Shown: positions 50,410-54,476 of the stretch, piece by piece
Layout of the letters: each line of letters begins with the position of its first letter
Numbering within the stretch: the stretch's first letter is position 1
From: Chryseobacterium gleum
GTDB taxonomy: Bacteria > Bacteroidota > Bacteroidia > UBA10329
Assembly (NCBI GenBank): GCA_945903645.1
Contig: CAMDOM010000016.1
Span: 1 to 54,476, forward strand
DNA: 54,476 bases
Direction of reading: 5' to 3'
Translations under genes and position numbers: made by a program
The notes under the pieces: model-generated
Told to the model about the DNA's origin: nothing
Seen by the model: the letters and a program-made list of their open reading frames with translations, nothing else
Database searches by the model: none

Positions 50410-53229
50410 TTATTTTTTAAGTTTTTTAATGTCAACTGTTACTGAACCATAAACCATAGCACCAATTGTTGGTGATCCATAGGCCTCTATGCGTCTTTGA
50501 TTGTAGACGTTAGATGCCCCTAAGCGAAGTACGCTAAACCATTTTGGAATATCGTAGCTAAGGGATAAATCGAGCGTGTGATAGGAAGGTACGGAACCAT
50601 CACCGAAAGTACTCTGCCACTCGAAACTATCTACCCATTGGAAATTGGCTGCAAAACCCAATCCTTTCCACACATTTCTACCTTTTACACCAACATTGAT
50701 TTTATTGGCGGGCGTATTAAATCCAGGAATAATTGGATCATCCAAATCGGATGTCATCAATTTGGCGTATGTGTAATTCACTGTGGCCGTATATTTCTGG
50801 TTGAAATAGTACGACAATCCTAAAGTAGCACCCATTGAACGCACTTCTTGTTCGGCATTGACAGGTATTTGATAAATCTGGCGTGTAGGGCTGCCAGCAG
50901 TATTTGACAATAATTGATCTACACCACTTTCTTCACCAGCAATTGCATTAAAAGGTTGAACCACACGAATCTCACCAATGAAGTCGGTATACCAGTTGTA
51001 ATAGAATGTCGCATCCACAAACAAGCGCTTGAAATATGTGCCACGGTAGCCAACTTCAATTGTTTTTACCTGTTCTGGGCGGATGGGTTTGGCCTTGTAC
51101 GTTTCAAGTTTGCCACTTGCCACGTCATACACCGAATCGTTCCAAATACCTGCAACCTGAACACTATCAATATAATCGTTAAAAGAAGTGACCGATTCTA
51201 ATGTGTAAAGATTCTCCCACCCATTCAAGTTACCTGCAATAATAAGCGGACCTACATCTAACCGAATATACTGATTTTGCAGGGTTGGGCTACGAAATGC
51301 GCTTTGACCAGAAACTCGGAAACTGTGTCCTTTGTAGTCATACATTAACGACAAACGAGGAGAAAATTGCGCAGCAAAGTTTTGATTCTTATCTACTCGT
51401 ATAGACCCTTGTATTTTGAATTTATCGTCAAACAAACGCTTGGTCAATTGCATAAACCCACCATACTCTATCTGAGATAAATCCACAAACTCAGCATCCA
51501 AGTTTGCCGCTCCATTAGCTAATGTATCTGCGCGATTAACAAGTGTATCTGCGAAAATGGAACCATAAGATTGTGGGTCATATCTGCGGAAGCTAGCACC
51601 TACTAACACATCCATCCATTTCCAGTCGAATTGATATTGACCCTCTACGTGTTGTAGGTTAGATTTATCGGTAAACAATGAACCCGATTCCAAATCAGGA
51701 TTAGTGATGATGGCCTGCCGCAACGAATCGAACTCGGTAGAACCAGCAGCTATCCATCCATTTGCTTCGGCTTGAGCTGTTGCAAACGCACGTGCATCAG
51801 CTACCTGAGCTGCAGAAACACTATTGTCGAAATCGTTAGACATCACCCGAAGTGTATCGAAATAAGTTCCGAGATATTCTCCCACATAATTGCCAATACC
51901 TTGCTTAGAGATATTGATGGCTGTGAAAACAGCATCGTACGAATCTCCAGCATCTTCTAATGTGGTGTAAGCTCTAACCTTCCAATTGCGTCCTGACACT
52001 TCCAACTTGTGTTGTTGAAACATAATGTTGTTGATGCTATAACGATTGGACCCTTGGTAAATCCCTTTACCCATACCAAATTTGTAGGTGTAGGAAGCCT
52101 CTATGTTATTCTTAAAACGATAATGCAGAGCAGCAGTGGCTTTTGCACTAAACGCATCTGTATCTGCAACCTCACGCTCCATATAACCAGGGGCTTTCAC
52201 GTTAATAGTTCCAGGGAACGCATTTGGCGATACTAATCCTAAATAGCCGCCTACCAAGGAAACAAAGTCGTCTCTCTCTTCTTGCGTTAGGTCAGGGTTT
52301 GTTTGTTGTTGCTCGATGATAGAAGATAGATTCACATCTGTTTCAATGTCACCATACCGGTTCGCCACAGCATCATCCGCAACCCAGTCATCTACACGCT
52401 TGTATTGTCCTGTAACTTTAAGTCCCCAACGCTTTTCCTTCCCAAGCGTGGTTGCAAAACGAAGTTGTCCATCAATATAATTACGAGAGCCTCCTTTAAG
52501 TTGAACGGATAATCCTTGATAATCATAAGGATTTTTGGTAGTCATACTCACCACGCCTTGAAAAGCGTTTGGACCATATAATGCCGATGCTGCACCACTA
52601 ATAACCTCCACGCTTTCCAAATCCAAATCGTTTGCGCCCACCATGTTGCCTACAGGGAAGTTTAATCCAGGCGCTTGGTTGTCCATTCCATCAATAAACT
52701 GAACTACACGAACTGGTGCGGTGCTATTAAAACCACGCATGTTTACCACTTGAAACCCAAGACTGGTAGTGGTGATGTCCACACCTTGAAGCGTGCTCAA
52801 TGCACCATAAAAATCACCAGATGCCACCTCTTGTATATCCTTGGTGTTCATCTTTTGAATAGAGGTGGTACTTTGTAAAATAGTTTCGGAAACCCGCGAA
52901 CCCGATACAACTACTTCCTGCCCACGCATGGTTATCATTTCCAACTGAACATCAAAATTGGTGGTAGTTCCATCCACCACAATTTCTTGTTTTTGATAGC
53001 CCAAATAGTTAATCTCCAATGTTTTTGGAGTAGTCAAATCCAAAGAAATAGCGAACTTTCCATTCACATCTGTCATAACCCCTGTTGTTGTGCCTTTCAC
53101 AATTACAGATGCGGCAATCATTGTTTCGCCACTCTTAGAATCTTTTACAGTTCCAGTTATCGTCTTCTTTTGGGCCTGAACCGCAACACTAGATAGGATA
53201 AGACAGAGGATAGTAATGAGTTTTCTCAT
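50410..53229 (-). CDS. TonB-dependent receptor co-transcribed with CocE-type hydrolase
   Basis: Start 53229 (MRKLITILCLILSSVAVQAQ) gives a clean signal peptide; the frame extends to 53274. Next come a CarboxypepD_reg-like domain (KKTITGTVKDSKSGETMIAA), a plug with VVNMRGFNSTAPVRVVQ, FIDGMDNQAPG and SGAASALYGPNAFQGVV, and a barrel with the terminal strand MVYGSVTVDIKKLKK. The hydrolase gene follows 5 bases downstream. The receptor is somewhat more AT-rich than most of the window. Substrate unknown; peptide or ester fragments are suggested by its partner. Confidence 0.92.
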   Translation of the reverse strand: MRKLITILCLILSSVAVQAQKKTITGTVKDSKSGETMIAASVIVKGTTTGVMTDVNGKFAISLDLTTPKTLEINYLGYQKQEIVVDGTTTNFDVQLEMITMRGQEVVVSGSRVSETILQSTTSIQKMNTKDIQEVASGDFYGALSTLQGVDITTTSLGFQVVNMRGFNSTAPVRVVQFIDGMDNQAPGLNFPVGNMVGANDLDLESVEVISGAASALYGPNAFQGVVSMTTKNPYDYQGLSVQLKGGSRNYIDGQLRFATTLGKEKRWGLKVTGQYKRVDDWVADDAVANRYGDIETDVNLSSIIEQQQTNPDLTQEERDDFVSLVGGYLGLVSPNAFPGTINVKAPGYMEREVADTDAFSAKATAALHYRFKNNIEASYTYKFGMGKGIYQGSNRYSINNIMFQQHKLEVSGRNWKVRAYTTLEDAGDSYDAVFTAINISKQGIGNYVGEYLGTYFDTLRVMSNDFDNSVSAAQVADARAFATAQAEANGWIAAGSTEFDSLRQAIITNPDLESGSLFTDKSNLQHVEGQYQFDWKWMDVLVGASFRRYDPQSYGSIFADTLVNRADTLANGAANLDAEFVDLSQIEYGGFMQLTKRLFDDKFKIQGSIRVDKNQNFAAQFSPRLSLMYDYKGHSFRVSGQSAFRSPTLQNQYIRLDVGPLIIAGNLNGWENLYTLESVTSFNDYIDSVQVAGIWNDSVYDVASGKLETYKAKPIRPEQVKTIEVGYRGTYFKRLFVDATFYYNWYTDFIGEIRVVQPFNAIAGEESGVDQLLSNTAGSPTRQIYQIPVNAEQEVRSMGATLGLSYYFNQKYTATVNYTYAKLMTSDLDDPIIPGFNTPANKINVGVKGRNVWKGLGFAANFQWVDSFEWQSTFGDGSVPSYHTLDLSLSYDIPKWFSVLRLGASNVYNQRRIEAYGSPTIGAMVYGSVTVDIKKLKK

Positions 53230-53466
53230 AGTTTGGTTTAAGGGTTGATTTATGGCCGCCAATTTGGTAAACATTTTTTAATCTAAAAGTATTTTATATC
53301 AATTTGATAAGGAAATTATAACTGTAATTTTTGTAGTTTCTTTATATACGACCGCTATATGTCGCATTCCTTACTCAGTAATACCTGCGGGATTCGGAAT
53401 AAATTACCCCCAAGTAAAAAATGACAACGACTTGGGTAACATAGAATGCTTGAAGTTGCTAAAAAG

Positions 53467-54476
53467 CTACTCTGTCAGAATAACTTTAGTCTGCAATACG
53501 GTGTTTTTCACCGTTAGGTGTACAAAATAAATTCCTGCCGCAGCTCTATTTTGGTTTGCGTGGCATCCATCCCACAGAAGCGGATTGCTTCCCTGAAGTA
53601 TTCGAATCTGTTTACCTTTCACATCAAAAATCTGAGCTTTCAATTGTGCTGCACCAGTTACTGCTAATGCAACTGAACCATTAAAGGGATTAGGATACGC
53701 CTTCAATTCAAAAGTGTTTTGCGTCAATTCGGTATCAGTTAATCCAGTAGGTTGATTAGCATAAAACCCGTTCAAATACACCTCTAAATTAGTGTAGCCC
53801 TCCGCATCCAGCCCAGTTCCATTGCGGTCGTTTGCGTCCGCTGGATTGAGGCCATTTTCAAGTTCCCAAGCATCGTCCATTCCATCATTATCCTCATCCA
53901 AATATGGAGTGCCAGCGGCATAAGCGGGAAAACCTCCAGTCGAATTCTCACATAGTGCAGTAATGCTAAACTGCGATGTGGCATCGGGAACAACACCCCA
54001 TGGTGCATCAACAACGGCTTCGACAATTTGATTTTCCGCATCAATGGTATTCATTGCCCCTCCAATACGCATTTGCCCAGCGCCAGTGCCAGAGAGTATG
54101 CGCACCTGCCTTCCTTCAGCCGAATATTTTATGGCATCATCAAACACGCTGTAAACGATAGAATTTAGGGTGGCACTGATGGCAATTCCCTCGTCTAGCA
54201 CAATTGCTCCTTGGCGCACACAGTCTGTAATACGTCCCGTGCTGTCGGCCACCTGCGCCAACACCCGCGTATCCACTGCATCGCGCTGTGGATGAAGCGC
54301 ACCAGCCCATTCAAGCACTGCTTCATAAGCCTCATTCACGGACTGAATAGCTATTTCTGAATCCTCCGTCATTACCGTAGTGGTTGGAAAAAGCTCCCCA
54401 TTCGCTCCAAATGCTGAAATCTGTTCTTGAGTGAGAAAAGGACCGTCTGGCCAAAAATTTCCAGAAATGTGGAGCA
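53467..54476 (-). CDS. C-terminal part of a T9SS protein, probably a pectate-lyase-type polysaccharide lyase (partial)
   Basis: The gene runs off the window: the frame is open from the annotated ATG at 54372 to the edge (reading HISGNFWPDGPF and so on), so the true start lies outside. The visible part contains the end of a beta-helix-like domain (about the first 180 residues), a short calcium-binding thrombospondin-type repeat DEDNDGMDDAWE with NGLNPADANDRNG and GYTNLEVYLN, which in Bacteroidota usually follows pectate lyase domains, and a T9SS sorting domain (YPNPFNGSVAL ... AGIYFVHL). Lyase identity is inferred from this arrangement. Confidence 0.68.
   Translation of the reverse strand, partial: LHISGNFWPDGPFLTQEQISAFGANGELFPTTTVMTEDSEIAIQSVNEAYEAVLEWAGALHPQRDAVDTRVLAQVADSTGRITDCVRQGAIVLDEGIAISATLNSIVYSVFDDAIKYSAEGRQVRILSGTGAGQMRIGGAMNTIDAENQIVEAVVDAPWGVVPDATSQFSITALCENSTGGFPAYAAGTPYLDEDNDGMDDAWELENGLNPADANDRNGTGLDAEGYTNLEVYLNGFYANQPTGLTDTELTQNTFELKAYPNPFNGSVALAVTGAAQLKAQIFDVKGKQIRILQGSNPLLWDGCHANQNRAAAGIYFVHLTVKNTVLQTKVILTE

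Overview
The window looks like chromosome from a free-living, probably aquatic member of the Bacteroidota (Flavobacteriales-like). Seven predicted secreted proteins end in a Por/type IX secretion (T9SS) C-terminal sorting domain. There are three intact TonB-dependent receptors (TBDRs) plus the tail of a fourth. Promoter-like boxes follow the Bacteroidota pattern TAnnTTTG, recognisable Shine-Dalgarno sites are absent, and a MurF-Alr fusion typical of the phylum is present. Most genes are GC-rich relative to a few AT-rich islands (1-1130, 5434-6840, about 42550-43000), which coincide with genes that look acquired or decaying.

Layout. 1-1124: AT-rich LamG/T9SS gene with no proper start. 1462-4705: secreted CocE-type hydrolase and a TlpA-like thioredoxin. 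4807-9649: MacB/FtsX-type ABC exporter (ATPase, His-rich permease), two tandem DUF3299 proteins and a TonB-C protein, with a Fic enzyme wedged between ATPase and permease. 9713-11687: secreted hypotheticals (one DUF4476). 11689-16692 (minus): tight operon of a conserved Bacteroidota protein, DEDDy exonuclease, lipoprotein, MurF-Alr and GluQ-type synthetase. 16920-21590: CHRD-like lipoprotein, TBDR remnant, T9SS protein, lipoprotein, acyltransferase and a secreted hypothetical. 21669-22382: decapitated cytochrome c.

22458-47174 is dominated by phosphorus and lipid metabolism. It holds a phosphonatase-like HAD enzyme overlapping a PhnZ-like HD oxygenase, a HisJ-type phosphatase, a secreted alkaline-phosphatase-superfamily enzyme behind a TBDR and small secreted protein, a PhoX-type phosphatase, a beta-helix lipoprotein with TBDR, a sphingomyelinase-like phosphodiesterase, a glycosyltransferase with LpxH-like phosphoesterase, a PagL-like deacylase, a membrane-anchored winged-helix regulator, a DUF5690 transporter and PhnW. 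PhnW plus the HAD enzyme would complete 2-aminoethylphosphonate breakdown to acetaldehyde and phosphate. 47285-53229 (minus) is a TBDR with a secreted CocE-type hydrolase, and 53467 to the edge is the C-terminal part of a probable pectate-lyase-type T9SS protein.

No rRNA, confident tRNA, insertion sequence or CRISPR array was seen. Three decayed genes, a multi-hairpin element at 41131-41215, several near-leaderless promoters and a set of Pho-box-like direct repeats are the main unexplained signals.
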